The notes beneath the pieces are model-generated. The model ran no database searches. It was not told the origin of the DNA and saw only the letters and a list, made by a program, of their open reading frames with translations. Below, in pieces: positions 44,091-58,387 of a stretch of DNA of 64,000 bases. The stretch lies in contig NZ_JAASUI010000003.1 of assembly GCF_014224155.1 (NCBI RefSeq), positions 1-64,000 on the forward strand, given 5' to 3'. Position 1 is the first letter of the stretch, and every line of letters begins with the position of its first letter. The translations under genes were made by a program, and so were the position numbers. This stretch comes from Listeria cossartiae subsp. cossartiae (GTDB lineage Bacteria > Bacillota > Bacilli > Lactobacillales > Listeriaceae).

Positions 44091-46484
44091 TTACATTAAT
44101 ACGTAAGGTTGTACGTCAATCGTGATGGTTAGACCTTTTTGTTGGTCTTTTTGATAATGGGTGATTAAGGTTTTTAGTTCTTTTTTTAAGTTTGGTTCGA
44201 TTTTATATTTGATGATGCACTGGTAGCGATATTTGTTTTTGATCCGGGTGATAGTGCTTGGTACAGGGCCAAGAATGACGGCATCTGGACCTAACTTCCC
44301 GCGTAAAAATTGGGCCATTTCTTGAATGGTGCGAATGGCTTTCATTTCGTTTTCATCGCTAACATTAATCATCGTTAAGTAATAAAATGGTGGATAAGAG
44401 CCCATTTTTCGTAGTTGCATTTCGTGATTATAAAAGCCGATAAAATCATGTTTTTTGGCGAATTCGATGCTGTAATGTTCTGGGTTGTAGCTTTGCACGA
44501 CTACTTCGCCGGTCCGTTCGTGGCGCCCTGCCCGTCCGCTTACTTGTGTGAGTAATTGGAAAGTGCGTTCTGAGGCGCGGAAGTCTGGTAGATGGAGCAT
44601 CGTGTCGGCATTCAATACGCCTACTAGGGTAATATCTGGAAAATCTAGTCCTTTGGCAATCATTTGTGTTCCGAGCAAAATATCGGCTTCGTGATTGCGA
44701 AAGCTTTTGAGTAATTTTTCATGGGCGCCTTTTGTTCGAGTTGTATCTACGTCCATTCGAATTACACGCGCCTCCGGAATTAATTTTGTTAGACTTTCTT
44801 CTACTTTTTGGGTACCTGTTCCAAAATAGCGAATATGTTCGCCTTCGCAGCTTGGACATTTTTGCGGGACACGTTCTTCATGGCCGCAGTAATGGCATTT
44901 CATTTGGTTGCTCGATTGATGATAAGTGAGCGAAATATCACAGTTCGGACATTCCACGACATAGCCGCAATCCCGGCACATCACAAAGGAAGAATAACCG
45001 CGGCGATTCAGCATTAAAACGGTTTGTTCTTTTTTGGCGATTCGATCTTTGATTTTTTCTAATAGCTCGGTCGAAAATTCGGTGCGGTTTTCTTTGCGTA
45101 GTTCTTCGCGCATATCCACGACATTCACTTCCGGCATCGCCCGATCATTGACCCGACTAGGCAACTCAATTAATGTGTAAACGCCCTTTTTCGCCCTAGC
45201 AAAAGACTCGAGTGACGGGGTGGCGCTTCCGAGAACAACCGGACATTGGTATTTTGACGCGCGCCAAATCGCTACATCTCTTGCATGATAGCGCGGATTA
45301 TCTTCTTGTTTATAACTGGCTTCGTGTTCTTCGTCGATAATAATAATGCCGAGATTCTCAAATGGAGCAAATACGGCAGAACGAGCACCTACAACCACAC
45401 GCGCTTCTTTTCGTTCGATTTTGCGCCATTCGTCGTATTTTTCTCCTGAAGAAAGTGCGCTGTGTAATACCGCCACTTCACTTCCAAAACGGCTTTTGAA
45501 ACGTTCGACCATTTGTGGCGTTAAAGAAATTTCGGGTACTAAAACGATTGCTTCTTTGCCTTCTTTAAGTTTAGCTTCGATTGTTTGTAAGTATATTTCG
45601 GTTTTCCCACTTCCAGTAACCCCATGAATTAAGAAAGTTTCTTGTTGCTTTGCTGCGCTTATTTTCTCGCAAGCGGTTTGTTGGTCTGGCAGTAACTTGA
45701 GTGATTCACTTTTTTCAAATTGGTGGTTTTCATATGGGTCGCGCGAAATGATTTTTTCTTGGATAGCGAGCAAGCCTAGGTCTACTAGTTTTTTTATCGT
45801 AGTATCGGTTGTTTCGGCTTGTTTTTTCAGTTCGACTGCGGTAATTTCTGGACCTTCGAAAGCTTGAAAAAAGGCAAGTACGCGTGATTGCGCTTTGGCA
45901 TTTTTGGGCATATCTTCTATTATTTCAGCTAATTGATGTGGCGCTTTGAGACAGCTTACGACACGAACTTTTTTGTTAGTAATTTTATTTTTTACTTGGT
46001 AGACAACTTCCACGCTACCTTCTCGCACCCATTTGCCAATTTGTTTGAGCAAACCGCGTGCTTCGGCTACTTTCCAGTCAAGCGTTTCATAACCTTCAAA
46101 AAGCTGTTCTAATTCTTTGTTTTCTTCGTCTAACCGCAAAAAGTATTTTTCATATTTCGCCCGTAGTGCAGCTGGCAACATAGCTTGGTAAGCAGACACA
46201 CGAAAACTCAGTGTATCCTCTGCCAACCAGTCGCCTAGTTCCATCAATTCCTCATTTAAAACTGGCGTCAAATCCATCACGCCATCAATACCTTTTAATT
46301 TCGGATTTTCTTCTGTTTCACCAAGAGCGACAACAAATCCTTGTATTTTACGATTTCCAAACGGAACACTCACTCGCATGCCAGGGCGAATAAGTTCTTC
46401 TAAATCTTCTGGAATAAAATAATCAAATGGACGGTCCACTTGCATAGCAGGCACGTCCACAATCACTTTCGCAATTTTAATCAT
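44091..46484 (-). CDS. priA: Primosomal replication protein N-prime (helicase PriA)
   Basis: 797 residues. N-terminal 3-prime-binding domain, helicase with [12 protein letters not shown] (about 288-299), DEEH and [10 protein letters not shown] zinc module has eight Cys in [13 protein letters not shown] and [17 protein letters not shown] (about 515-560). Restarts replication at broken forks. Follows coaBC by 4 bases. Confidence 0.97.
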   Translation of the reverse strand: MIKIAKVIVDVPAMQVDRPFDYFIPEDLEELIRPGMRVSVPFGNRKIQGFVVALGETEENPKLKGIDGVMDLTPVLNEELMELGDWLAEDTLSFRVSAYQAMLPAALRAKYEKYFLRLDEENKELEQLFEGYETLDWKVAEARGLLKQIGKWVREGSVEVVYQVKNKITNKKVRVVSCLKAPHQLAEIIEDMPKNAKAQSRVLAFFQAFEGPEITAVELKKQAETTDTTIKKLVDLGLLAIQEKIISRDPYENHQFEKSESLKLLPDQQTACEKISAAKQQETFLIHGVTGSGKTEIYLQTIEAKLKEGKEAIVLVPEISLTPQMVERFKSRFGSEVAVLHSALSSGEKYDEWRKIERKEARVVVGARSAVFAPFENLGIIIIDEEHEASYKQEDNPRYHARDVAIWRASKYQCPVVLGSATPSLESFARAKKGVYTLIELPSRVNDRAMPEVNVVDMREELRKENRTEFSTELLEKIKDRIAKKEQTVLMLNRRGYSSFVMCRDCGYVVECPNCDISLTYHQSSNQMKCHYCGHEERVPQKCPSCEGEHIRYFGTGTQKVEESLTKLIPEARVIRMDVDTTRTKGAHEKLLKSFRNHEADILLGTQMIAKGLDFPDITLVGVLNADTMLHLPDFRASERTFQLLTQVSGRAGRHERTGEVVVQSYNPEHYSIEFAKKHDFIGFYNHEMQLRKMGSYPPFYYLTMINVSDENEMKAIRTIQEMAQFLRGKLGPDAVILGPVPSTITRIKNKYRYQCIIKYKIEPNLKKELKTLITHYQKDQQKGLTITIDVQPYVLM

Positions 46485-46488
46485 TCGT

Positions 46489-47688
46489 TCACTTCCTTAA
46501 AAAGTTAGCGGCTTCTTCGATGATATGTTCAGCAACTTCTTTTTTGTCTAGTATCGGTAACGCTTTGCTAGAACCATCTTTCCGGTAAAAGGTCACGATG
46601 TTCGTATCACCAGAAAAACCTGCACCCGCTTCGCTAATATTGTTTGCGACAATCATATCGGCGTTTTTCGATGTTAGTTTTTTGAGGGCATTTGCTTCTA
46701 AATTTTCGGTTTCAGCGGCAAAGCCAATCACGACTTGCTCGGCTGTTTTATGTTGACCGATTTCGAGTAAGATGTCTTTTGTTCGTTTCATTTCAATCGT
46801 AAAATCGCCTGGTTGTTTTTTAATTTTTTGGTCTGAAACTTGCGCTGGCGTGTAATCCGCTACAGCAGCCGTCATCACAAAAATATCCTGCGCGACTTTA
46901 CGTTCATTCACAGCTTGATACATTTCTTCTGCGGATTCAACATAAATTGCTTCTACGCCAGGCGGGACAGGAAGTGCTTTGCTTGTCGTAACGAGTGTCA
47001 CCTTTGCGCCGTGACGAACGGCAGATTCTGCAATGCTAAAGCCCATTTTGCCTGTGGAATGGTTGGTGAAATAGCGTACTGGATCCAGTTTTTCGCGAGT
47101 CGCACCAGCTGTTACTAGTACACTTTTGTCGCGTAATAAGTCTTTATCTTCTTGAAAAAATTCAGCAATGCGGAGAACGATTTTTTCTGGTTCTTCGAGA
47201 CGACCGCGGCCAACGTAGCCACACGCCAAGTAACCTTCTTCTGGCTCGATAAAACGAACTCCATCCGCGTATAGTTGGTTAATATTGCGAATAACTGCTG
47301 GATGCTGGATCATATGGACATTCATTGCAGGTGCTACCCAAACTGGTGCTTCTGTTGCAAGAAGCGTTGTTGTTACCATATCGTCCGCGATGCCATTAGC
47401 CATTTTGCCAATTACGTTGGCGGTTGCTGGTGCGACAATAACTAAATCAGCCCAGTCGGCTAAATTGATATGTGCGACTACGCTAGATTTTTTTTCATCA
47501 AATGTATCGGTATATACGTCATTTTTGGATAATACTTGAAACGACAGCGGCGGAACAAATTCCTGTGCGTGCTCGGTCATCATGACTTTGACGTTTGCGC
47601 CGGCTTGCGTTAATTTGCTTGTAAGTGCGACTGCTTTATAAACAGCAATGCCACCAGACACTGCGAGTAAGATATTTTTTCCTTGCAT
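46489..47688 (-). CDS. coaBC: Bifunctional phosphopantothenoylcysteine decarboxylase/synthetase
   Basis: 399 residues. CoaC flavoprotein half with AVSGGIAVYKA (about 9-19), APAMNVHM and the active-site Cys in ACGYVGRGRL (about 155-164). CoaB half with VTAGATREKLDPVRYFTNHSTGKMG (starting about 192, split motif) and the AAVADY catalytic loop. Makes 4-phosphopantetheine for coenzyme A. First gene after the promoter at 47730-47758; GAGGTGA lies 7 bases before the ATG. Confidence 0.96.
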   Translation of the reverse strand: MQGKNILLAVSGGIAVYKAVALTSKLTQAGANVKVMMTEHAQEFVPPLSFQVLSKNDVYTDTFDEKKSSVVAHINLADWADLVIVAPATANVIGKMANGIADDMVTTTLLATEAPVWVAPAMNVHMIQHPAVIRNINQLYADGVRFIEPEEGYLACGYVGRGRLEEPEKIVLRIAEFFQEDKDLLRDKSVLVTAGATREKLDPVRYFTNHSTGKMGFSIAESAVRHGAKVTLVTTSKALPVPPGVEAIYVESAEEMYQAVNERKVAQDIFVMTAAVADYTPAQVSDQKIKKQPGDFTIEMKRTKDILLEIGQHKTAEQVVIGFAAETENLEANALKKLTSKNADMIVANNISEAGAGFSGDTNIVTFYRKDGSSKALPILDKKEVAEHIIEEAANFLRK

Positions 47689-47729
47689 CGATAAGTCACC
47701 TCATTTTAATATAAAAAATCATTACTTCC

Positions 47730-47758
47730 ATTATACCTTAAATTAAGGCAGGACAAAA
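47730..47758 (-). promoter_or_regulatory. coaBC cluster promoter with internal palindrome
   Basis: Perfect TATAAT (47730-47735) with TTTTGT (47753-47758) at 17 bases on the minus strand. A perfect 13-base inverted repeat CCTTAAATTAAGG (47736-47748) fills most of the spacer and could be an operator. Confidence 0.6.
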
Positions 47759-47807
47759 CCATGAAGAAACGACATTTCCGCTTATTTTTATGATGCGTCT
47801 AACTAAC

Positions 47808-47833
47808 AAAAAAGCCCCGCAAGAAAGCGGAGC
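47808..47833 (-). terminator. rpoZ terminator
   Basis: GCTCCGC / GCGGGGC stem (one G-U), TTTCTT loop and six T on the minus strand; ends the yicC-gmk-rpoZ transcript. Confidence 0.9.
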
Positions 47834-47841
47834 AGTTTGGC

Positions 47842-48680
<839 letters not shown>

Positions 48681-49556
48681 TCATTCCACATTTTGCACTT
48701 GTTCTCGAATTTTTTCAAGCGTCGTTTTCATTTCAACCACTTGTTCCGTGATTTTTAGCGAACTAGCTTTGGAGCCAATCGTGTTGACTTCGCGGTTCAT
48801 CTCTTGAATCAGAAAATCCAGCTTCCGGCCAATTGGTTCTTCGAGTAAAATAATACCATAAAATTGCTTTAAATGACTCTTTGTTCGTTCGACTTCTTCG
48901 TTAATATCTGCCTTTTCGAGCAGCATTGCGACTTCGGTAAGAACGATACTAGGATCAAATTGGTCGCCTACAACGTTTTGTAAACGCGTTTCGATTCTGT
49001 CTTGATAGTGTTTTTCTGTGTTTGGAATTTCGGCTTGAATGATTTCCAAGCTATTTTCGAGTGCAGTAAGATGTTGTTTGAAGTAAAGCAGTAATTCTGC
49101 GCCTTCCATCCTTCTCATCTCGTCCAAACGCTCGGTTGCGCGGGCAAGTGTGTCTAAAACCAATTGTTCTAATTCGCTACTTGCTTCTACTTCTTCCTCA
49201 ATAGAAAGATACGCTTGTTCTTGAAGTAAATCGGTCATCGTTGGTAATGCTTGTAATTCATATCTAGCGCTTGCTTGTTTGATAAAACGGTAATAGCTGT
49301 CTGCGAGGTCCCAATCAATATGTAGTGCACGTTTTGAAATTTGCTCTCCTGTGATGGAAAAGAAACATTCAATTCTACCACGTTTGATTTGCTTACTTAC
49401 GGTCTTTTTTAATTTTCCTTCTAAATAAGCGAGCTGCTTTGGCATCCGAAAAAGGAATTCGGAGTAACGGTGGTTGACTGCTTTTAATTCAATGGTTACT
49501 TTGAACGCGTCCAGTTCTTTCGTAGCACGCCCAAATCCCGTCATGCTTTTCACCAT
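48681..49556 (-). CDS. yicC: YicC/YloC-family endoribonuclease
   Basis: 291 residues starting MVKSMTGFGRA, the YicC signature, and ending in a C-terminal DUF1732 segment with EPIGRKLDFLIQEMNREVNTIGSK (split over about 243-266). E. coli YicC is a ribonuclease that helps degrade a small RNA; YloC of Bacillus has nuclease activity. I chose ATG 49556; four upstream codons lack support. Confidence 0.9.
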   Translation of the reverse strand: MVKSMTGFGRATKELDAFKVTIELKAVNHRYSEFLFRMPKQLAYLEGKLKKTVSKQIKRGRIECFFSITGEQISKRALHIDWDLADSYYRFIKQASARYELQALPTMTDLLQEQAYLSIEEEVEASSELEQLVLDTLARATERLDEMRRMEGAELLLYFKQHLTALENSLEIIQAEIPNTEKHYQDRIETRLQNVVGDQFDPSIVLTEVAMLLEKADINEEVERTKSHLKQFYGIILLEEPIGRKLDFLIQEMNREVNTIGSKASSLKITEQVVEMKTTLEKIREQVQNVE

Positions 49557-49622
49557 TCGGCAAGACACCTTTCATAACTTAAAGTTTCCTCTAAGATTAC
49601 TTGAAATTTGTTCTGACTTCTT

Positions 49623-49651
49623 ATTATACCAAAGCTACTCCTTGCATACAA
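49623..49651 (-). promoter_or_regulatory. yicC-gmk-rpoZ promoter
   Basis: TTGTAT (49646-49651) and perfect TATAAT (49623-49628) at 17 bases on the minus strand. Confidence 0.8.
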
Positions 49652-49677
49652 TACATTTTCAGAATGTATGTTAAAAT
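49651..49677 (+). promoter_or_regulatory. rqcH promoter region with inverted repeat
   Basis: Plus-strand extended -10 TGTTAAAAT (core 49672-49677). Just upstream is a perfect 7-base inverted repeat ATACATT / AATGTAT (49651-49669), which also touches the divergent yicC -35 and might serve both genes as an operator. Confidence 0.45.
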
Positions 49678-49712
49678 AGAAAGTAACTAACTCACAAAGG
49701 AATGAATAACTA

Positions 49713-51425
49713 ATGGCGTTTGATGCAATGTTTTTAAAATCCATGACCGAAGAACTTGCCGAACATGGTGAAAGTGGCCGCATTATGAAAATCCACCAAC
49801 CGTTTTCGCATGAACTTGTTTTATATATTCGAAAAAACCGTGAAAATAAACGTCTACTTATCTCCTCGCATCCTAGCTATGCGCGCATTCAGTGGACGGA
49901 TGATATTCCTGAAAATCCGGCAACTCCGCCAATGTTCTGTATGTTGCTCCGGAAATATTTAGAAGGCGCTATTATTGAGTCGATTACGCAGCTTCCTAAT
50001 GAGCGGATTTTACAATTTAGTATTCGCGGTAAAGATGATATTGGCGAAAATCGCTTTTGTGATTTATTCGTGGAAATTATGGGTCGTCATAGTAATATCA
50101 CTTTGGTCGACCGTGCGAAAAATGTGATTGTTGATTGCATTAAACACGTTTCTCCAGCGCAAAATAGTTACCGGACACTTTTGCCGGGAGCGACGTATGT
50201 TTTACCACCAGCGACGGATAAATTGAACCCATTCGAGGTTACCGCGGAGCAAATTCTGGATAGACTGGATTTTCCAGCAGGTCGAATGGATAAACAACTC
50301 GTACAAAATTTTGCGGGATTTAGCCCCTTGCTTGCTCGGGAAATTGTGTTTCGCGCTGGAAACTTAACGGCAGATTCGTTTGTTGCTGCCTTTTTCGAAG
50401 TGATTGGACTTGTGAATGACCATCTAGGAAGTGCAGCTGTTCCAAATGAATGGCGCATCCAAAATAAAGAGGATTACTATTTCTTCCCGCTCCGTCATGT
50501 TGATGCAGAGACAACGGAATTCGCTAATTTGAGCACACTTTTAGACCATTTTTACATTGGCAAAGCGCGCCGGGATCGTGTTCATCAATTCGCGCATGAT
50601 CTGGAAAAACTATTATCCAATGAACTGGCTCGTAGCAGACTGAAAATCGAAAAACTCGAAAACACCCTACTCGAAACGGAAAAAGCAGATGTCTACCGTA
50701 TTCAAGGTGAACTGCTTACTGCCAACTTGCATTTAATGGAGCGAGGTATGGAAGAAATCACCGTAGAAAATTTTTATGATGATATGAAAAAAATGACGAT
50801 TCCGCTCGATACGCGAAAAACTCCATCCGCCAATGCGCAAAGTTACTTTAGCCGTTACCAAAAATTGCGTAATGCAGTCGAAGTGGTGAAAGAGCAAATC
50901 GCACTGACGAAAGAAGAAATCACTTATTTAGAGTCAGTCGAATCCCAACTAGAAACGTCCGGCCCACAAGACGTGGAAGAAATCCGCCAAGAACTCGCTG
51001 AACAAGGTTACCTGCGTTATAAACAGAAAAAAGGCAGTCGGAAAAAAGCTACTTTGCCCGCACCGGAAAAATACACTTCTTCGACTGGCTTAACGATTTT
51101 AGTCGGAAAAAATAATAAACAAAATGATTATTTAACAAATAAATTAGCTCGCAACAATGAGTATTGGTTCCACGTGAAAGATTTGCCCGGTTCGCATGTA
51201 GTGATTCAATCAAGCAGTCCCGATGACACGTCGATTACAGAAGCTGCGATGATTGCCGCCTACTACTCGAAAGCCCGCCTTTCAGCAACCGTTCCAGTCG
51301 ATGGTACACTCGTAAAACACGTGAAAAAACCAAATGGCGCCAAGCCTGGTTATGTCATTTACGATAACCAAACAACTTATTTTGTTACACCAGATGAAAA
51401 GCTTGTGTTAGCTTTAAAAAATTAA
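49713..51425 (+). CDS. rqcH: Ribosome-quality-control protein RqcH (FbpA, NFACT family)
   Basis: 570 residues. NFACT-N domain with VEIMGRHSNITLVD (about 119-132), helix-hairpin-helix region, a long coiled coil (about 290-420) and the NFACT-R domain with NEYWFHVKDLPGSHVVI (about 480-496). RqcH adds C-terminal alanine tails to stalled nascent chains on the 50S subunit. In Listeria the same protein was described as fibronectin-binding FbpA although it lacks a signal peptide. Monocistronic, divergent from yicC. Confidence 0.95.
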   Translation: MAFDAMFLKSMTEELAEHGESGRIMKIHQPFSHELVLYIRKNRENKRLLISSHPSYARIQWTDDIPENPATPPMFCMLLRKYLEGAIIESITQLPNERILQFSIRGKDDIGENRFCDLFVEIMGRHSNITLVDRAKNVIVDCIKHVSPAQNSYRTLLPGATYVLPPATDKLNPFEVTAEQILDRLDFPAGRMDKQLVQNFAGFSPLLAREIVFRAGNLTADSFVAAFFEVIGLVNDHLGSAAVPNEWRIQNKEDYYFFPLRHVDAETTEFANLSTLLDHFYIGKARRDRVHQFAHDLEKLLSNELARSRLKIEKLENTLLETEKADVYRIQGELLTANLHLMERGMEEITVENFYDDMKKMTIPLDTRKTPSANAQSYFSRYQKLRNAVEVVKEQIALTKEEITYLESVESQLETSGPQDVEEIRQELAEQGYLRYKQKKGSRKKATLPAPEKYTSSTGLTILVGKNNKQNDYLTNKLARNNEYWFHVKDLPGSHVVIQSSSPDDTSITEAAMIAAYYSKARLSATVPVDGTLVKHVKKPNGAKPGYVIYDNQTTYFVTPDEKLVLALKN

Positions 51426-51450
51426 CGGTTCCTTTTTGGAGCCGTTTTTT
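51424..51450 (+). terminator. rqcH terminator
   Basis: AACGGTTCC / GGAGCCGTT stem with TTTTT loop, then T run; overlaps the stop codon. Confidence 0.88.
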
Positions 51451-51512
51451 CTTTCTATTTTTAGGGTAGATGTTAACTGACTTTACTTTTTAATTGGAAG
51501 GATGATAAACGA

Positions 51513-52112
51513 ATGAAAATTTTATTAATCGGTGCTTCTGGTACGCTTGGTTCTGCGGTGAAAGACCGTTTGGAGAAAAAGGCGGATGTGATAACAGCAG
51601 GCAGACATAGTGGCGATGTGACGGTGGATATTACGAGTATCGATAGTATTAAAAAAATGTACGCCCAAGTTGGCAAAGTCGATGCGATTGTTTCGGCAAC
51701 AGGCAGTGCCACTTTTTCACCTTTAACGGAATTAACGCCTGAGAAAAATGCGGTGACAATTAGCAGTAAATTAGGCGGTCAAATTAATCTCGTTTTACTC
51801 GGTATTGATTCATTGAACGATCATGGCAGTTTCACACTTACTACCGGGATTATGATGGAAGATCCAATCGTCCAAGGGGCTTCTGCTGCAATGGCAAATG
51901 GCGCGGTCACTGCTTTTGCTAAATCTGCTGCGATTGAAATGCCGCGCGGAATTCGGATTAATACAGTAAGTCCGAATGTTTTAGAAGAATCTTGGGATAA
52001 TTTAGAGCCTTTTTTCCAAGGGTTCCTACCAGTTCCAGCTGCAAAAGTCGCTCGTGCGTTTGAAAAAAGTGTTTTTGGCGCCCAAACTGGACAAAGTTAT
52101 CAAGTATATTAA
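51513..52112 (+). CDS. Short-chain dehydrogenase, compact form
   Basis: 199 residues, shorter than a classical SDR. Nucleotide loop GASGTLG (about 8-14), the usual Asn-Ala-Gly region replaced by SATGSATF, and no YxxxK: the expected catalytic Tyr is missing in the QGASAAMANGAVTAFAKSAAIE segment (only Lys remains). Cofactor binding therefore looks intact while the classical active site does not. AAGGATG precedes the ATG. Monocistronic between rqcH and the convergent pyr operon. Confidence 0.85.
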   Translation: MKILLIGASGTLGSAVKDRLEKKADVITAGRHSGDVTVDITSIDSIKKMYAQVGKVDAIVSATGSATFSPLTELTPEKNAVTISSKLGGQINLVLLGIDSLNDHGSFTLTTGIMMEDPIVQGASAAMANGAVTAFAKSAAIEMPRGIRINTVSPNVLEESWDNLEPFFQGFLPVPAAKVARAFEKSVFGAQTGQSYQVY

Positions 52113-52119
52113 TAGAAAA

Positions 52120-52154
52120 AGAAGCTCGCCTTTAGGATAGGCGAGCTTCTTCTT
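52120..52154. terminator. Bidirectional terminator SDR gene / pyr operon
   Basis: GAAGCTCGCC / GGCGAGCTTC stem with an 8-base loop, flanked by A and T-rich tails. It closes the SDR gene and, on the other strand, the pyr operon after pyrE. Confidence 0.9.
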
Positions 52155-52778
52155 ATTTACCCCAATTTTCCGGGTTCTTTTTCCATTCTTTTAATGTTGC
52201 CATATCTTCAGCAGTCACGTAATTTTCATTTAAAGCTACTTCAATTAGCTCGTCGTAGTTTGTTAATGTCACTAGTTTTGTGTCAGCTTCTTCTAGCAAT
52301 TTTTTCCCTTTATCTAATCCATATGTAAAAATGGCCGCGATGCCAACTACTTCTGCTCCCGCTTCTTCGAGTGCTTCCACTGCTTTAAGTGAACTTCCGC
52401 CGGTCGAAATCAAGTCTTCAATCACGACGACTTTTTGACCTTTCGCGATTGGACCTTCGATTTGGTTCCCTTTACCGTGTTCTTTTGCTTTTGAACGCAC
52501 GTAGACCATTGGTAAATCTAGCAAATCGCTCACCCATGCGGCATGTGGGATTCCAGCAGTTGCGGTACCTGCAACGACATCCACTTCGCCAAATGTTTGC
52601 TTAATTTTTTCAGCTAATGATTGAGCGATGAACTGACGAACTTTTGGAAAGCCTAATGTTAGGCGATTGTCACAGTAAATGGGCGATTTGATTCCGGATG
52701 CCCATGTAAATGGTTCATTTGGTTTTAAAAATACCGCCTTGATTGCTAATAATTGTTCGGCTACTTGTTTTTCGATGC

Positions 52779-52782
<4 letters not shown>
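52153..52782 (-). CDS. pyrE: Orotate phosphoribosyltransferase
   Basis: 209 residues. PRPP motif [14 protein letters not shown] (about 117-130) and [11 protein letters not shown]. Makes OMP from orotate. ATG 52782 overlaps the pyrF stop (ATGA) with AAGGAG 8 bases upstream; the upstream GTG is less well placed. Last gene of the pyr operon. Confidence 0.97.
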
Positions 52783-55152
<2,370 letters not shown>

Positions 55153-55174
55153 GGTTCCACCCCGTTTCTTCTAT

Positions 55175-58100
55175 TTATACACGTGCTTTCGGTTGCTTCA
55201 CTTCACTGGCATTCATCGATTCTAGTTCAAATGAGCGCGATTCAAGTACACGCAAGATTGCTTCTGCTGTATCAAGCGATGTACAAACCGGAATGCCATT
55301 TTCGACAGATTCGCGGCGAATTTGGAAGCCATCTCGTTCTGGGCGTTTGCCAGTTGTTAAGGTATTTACTACGAGCGTTACTTGGCCGTTTCGAATATAG
55401 TCAATTAGCGTTTCTTGATTTTCCCCAATTTTTTTCACTTGCGAAACTGGAATTCCGGCTTCTTCTAGTGTGCTCGCTGTTCCTTTTGTCGCCATGATAG
55501 TGAAGCCAATGCGGTTAAATCTCGCAGCTAACTCGACAGCCTCTTCTTTATCGCGGTCAGCTACTGTTAGGAGTACTGTTCCGTAATCATGCATCGTTGT
55601 TCCGCTAGCTACAAATCCTTTATAAAGTGCTTTTTCTAAGGTAATGTCTTTCCCCATAACTTCTCCGGTTGATTTCATTTCAGGTCCAAGCGATGTATCG
55701 ACACTACGCAATTTCGCGAAAGAGAATACCGGCACTTTAACAAAAATTTCTTGTTTTTCTGGTGCAAGTCCTGGCGTGTAACCAAGGTCGATTAAGTTCT
55801 CGCCTAGAATCACTCTTGTCGCCACATTCGCCATCGGAATTTCAGTAATTTTACTTAAAAATGGCGCTGTCCGGCTGGAACGCGGATTTACTTCGATAAC
55901 GAAAACTTCTTCGCCGTCCACGACATATTGGATATTCAGCATGCCGATGATATTTAAGCCAGTCGCCAGCCTAGTCGTATAATCGACAATCGTATTTTTC
56001 ACTTGAATGCTTAGACGTTGGGCTGGATACACAGCAATTGAGTCACCGGAATGGACGCCGGCACGTTCGATGTGTTCCATGATTCCCGGAATTAAGACGT
56101 TTTCACCATCACTGATTGCGTCCACTTCTACTTCTTGCCCACTCACATAACGGTCTACTAAAACTGGGTGTTTCGGATTTACTTTTACGGCGTTGGTCAT
56201 ATAATGTTTCAATGCTTCTTCTGATTCCACGATTTCCATTGCCCGGCCGCCAAGCACATAGGATGGACGCACGAGGACAGGATAGCCGATAGCTGTTGCT
56301 ACTTTGATTGCTTCCTCTACCGAAGTAGCTGTTTTCCCAGCTGGTTGCGGGATTTCTAGAATTTCTAGCGCTTTTTCAAAGGCATCCCGGTTTTCCGCGC
56401 GGTCGGTATCTTCTAGGCTCGTACCAAGAATTTTCACGCCGCGTTTTGCCAAACCATCCGCTAAGTTAATTGCTGTTTGCCCGCCAAATTGTACAACAAC
56501 CCCAAGTGGCTGCTCGATTTCAATCACGTGCATGACATCTTCTAGCGTCAATGGTTCAAAGTACAGCTTATCCGAAATACTAAAGTCGGTAGAAACGGTT
56601 TCTGGATTATTATTGATGATAATCGCTTCATAACCTGCTTGTTGAATAGCCCATACCGAGTGCACGGTCGCATAGTCGAATTCTACCCCTTGCCCAATCC
56701 GAATCGGACCAGATCCAAGCACAATCACGCTTTCTTTCGCTGATCGTGTCGACTCATTTTCCTCTTCATATGTGCTATAGAAATATGGCGTAGTTGATTC
56801 AAATTCAGCTGCACACGTATCGACCATTTTGTAAACTGGGAAAAGATTTTGTGCTTTTCGTAAGTCGTAAATGGCTTGTTCGTCGATATTCCAGCATGCT
56901 GCAAGGAAAGCGTCGGAAAATCCGGCCCGTTTTGCTTCTGCTAAAATGTCTTGATTTTGCGGGTTTTCTTTAACACGATTTTCAAGTTCGATCGTTTTGC
57001 TAAGTTTATATAAGAAGAATAAATCTATTTTTGTTTTCGCGTGTAGTTGTTCGATTGTTTGACCTCGGCGCAAGGCTGCTGCTAAGAAGAATAAGCGATC
57101 ATCTTCCGGGAAGCAAATTTTGCGTTCTAATGTTTCTTCGTTGGCGTTTTCTGCTTCTTCGAGTAAAAGATGATCCGCGCCGACTTCTAGTGAGCGCACT
57201 GCTTTTAGAAGCGCTTCTTCCCATGAACGACCGATTGCCATGACTTCACCGGTTGCTTTCATTTGTGTTCCAAGACGGCGATCTGCTTGTTCGAATTTGT
57301 CGAAAGCAAAGCGCGGAATTTTCGCAACCACATAATCTAGCGTTGGTTCAAAATGGGCATAAGTCGTTCCAGTTACTGGGTTTCTAACTTCATCTAGCGT
57401 TAAACCAACTGCGATTTTTGCTGCTAGTTTGGCAATCGGATAGCCGGTTGCTTTAGAAGCTAGCGCCGAAGAACGGCTTACACGCGGATTTACTTCGATA
57501 ACATAGTAATTATAGCTATCCGGATCAAGTGCCAGCTGAACGTTACAGCCACCTTCGATTTCAAGCGCGCGGATAATTTTCAGCGATACATCTCGCAATA
57601 ATTGATATTCGCGGTCGGACAGCGTTTGGCTCGGCGCAACAACGATGGAATCTCCTGTATGTATACCAACTGGGTCAATATTTTCCATGTTACAAACGAC
57701 CATCGCGTTATTATTCGCGTCACGCATTACTTCATATTCGACTTCTTTAAAACCAGCAATACTTTTTTCTAGCAAACATTGCGTTACCGGACTAAGTTTT
57801 AAACCACTCGTCACTGTTTCGATTAAATCTTGTTCATTATGGCAAATCCCGCCACCAGAGCCACCAAGCGTATAAGCCGGGCGAACAATTACTGGATAAC
57901 CGATACGTTCGACAAAAGTATAGGCTTCGTCCAAATTATGGATAATGTCGCTTTCTGGCACTGGCTCACCTAATTCATTCATCAAATCCCGGAAAGCTTC
58001 GCGGTCTTCCGCTTTTTTAATCGCCGTTAAATCCGTTCCAAGCACTTCCACGTTACATTCATCCAAAATCCCCGCCGCAGAAAGTTCCATCGCCATATTC

Positions 58101-58387
58101 AACCCCGTTTGTCCCCCAAGCGTTGGTAAAATGGCATCCGGGCGCTCTTTGCGAATGATGCGCGATACAAAATCAAGTGTAATTGGCTCAATGTAAACTT
58201 TATCCGCCATTTCCGCATCTGTCATAATTGTCGCTGGATTCGAGTTCACTAGGACAACCCGATACCCTTCTTCCTTCAAACTAAGACAGGCTTGCGTTCC
58301 AGCGTAATCAAACTCCGCTGCTTGTCCAATAACAATCGGGCCTGAGCCGATTACAAGAATTGTTTTTATATCGTCACGTTTAGGCAT
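55175..58387 (-). CDS. pyrAB: Carbamoyl-phosphate synthase, large subunit
   Basis: 1070 residues. Two ATP-grasp halves (about 125-400 and 670-930), each with a [10 protein letters not shown]-terminal loop and a VEVNPR motif, then a C-terminal MGS-like allosteric domain with the [14 protein letters not shown] block. Builds carbamoyl phosphate from bicarbonate, ATP and ammonia. ATG 58387 overlaps pyrAA by 8 bases. Confidence 0.97.
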   Translation of the reverse strand: MPKRDDIKTILVIGSGPIVIGQAAEFDYAGTQACLSLKEEGYRVVLVNSNPATIMTDAEMADKVYIEPITLDFVSRIIRKERPDAILPTLGGQTGLNMAMELSAAGILDECNVEVLGTDLTAIKKAEDREAFRDLMNELGEPVPESDIIHNLDEAYTFVERIGYPVIVRPAYTLGGSGGGICHNEQDLIETVTSGLKLSPVTQCLLEKSIAGFKEVEYEVMRDANNNAMVVCNMENIDPVGIHTGDSIVVAPSQTLSDREYQLLRDVSLKIIRALEIEGGCNVQLALDPDSYNYYVIEVNPRVSRSSALASKATGYPIAKLAAKIAVGLTLDEVRNPVTGTTYAHFEPTLDYVVAKIPRFAFDKFEQADRRLGTQMKATGEVMAIGRSWEEALLKAVRSLEVGADHLLLEEAENANEETLERKICFPEDDRLFFLAAALRRGQTIEQLHAKTKIDLFFLYKLSKTIELENRVKENPQNQDILAEAKRAGFSDAFLAACWNIDEQAIYDLRKAQNLFPVYKMVDTCAAEFESTTPYFYSTYEEENESTRSAKESVIVLGSGPIRIGQGVEFDYATVHSVWAIQQAGYEAIIINNNPETVSTDFSISDKLYFEPLTLEDVMHVIEIEQPLGVVVQFGGQTAINLADGLAKRGVKILGTSLEDTDRAENRDAFEKALEILEIPQPAGKTATSVEEAIKVATAIGYPVLVRPSYVLGGRAMEIVESEEALKHYMTNAVKVNPKHPVLVDRYVSGQEVEVDAISDGENVLIPGIMEHIERAGVHSGDSIAVYPAQRLSIQVKNTIVDYTTRLATGLNIIGMLNIQYVVDGEEVFVIEVNPRSSRTAPFLSKITEIPMANVATRVILGENLIDLGYTPGLAPEKQEIFVKVPVFSFAKLRSVDTSLGPEMKSTGEVMGKDITLEKALYKGFVASGTTMHDYGTVLLTVADRDKEEAVELAARFNRIGFTIMATKGTASTLEEAGIPVSQVKKIGENQETLIDYIRNGQVTLVVNTLTTGKRPERDGFQIRRESVENGIPVCTSLDTAEAILRVLESRSFELESMNASEVKQPKARV

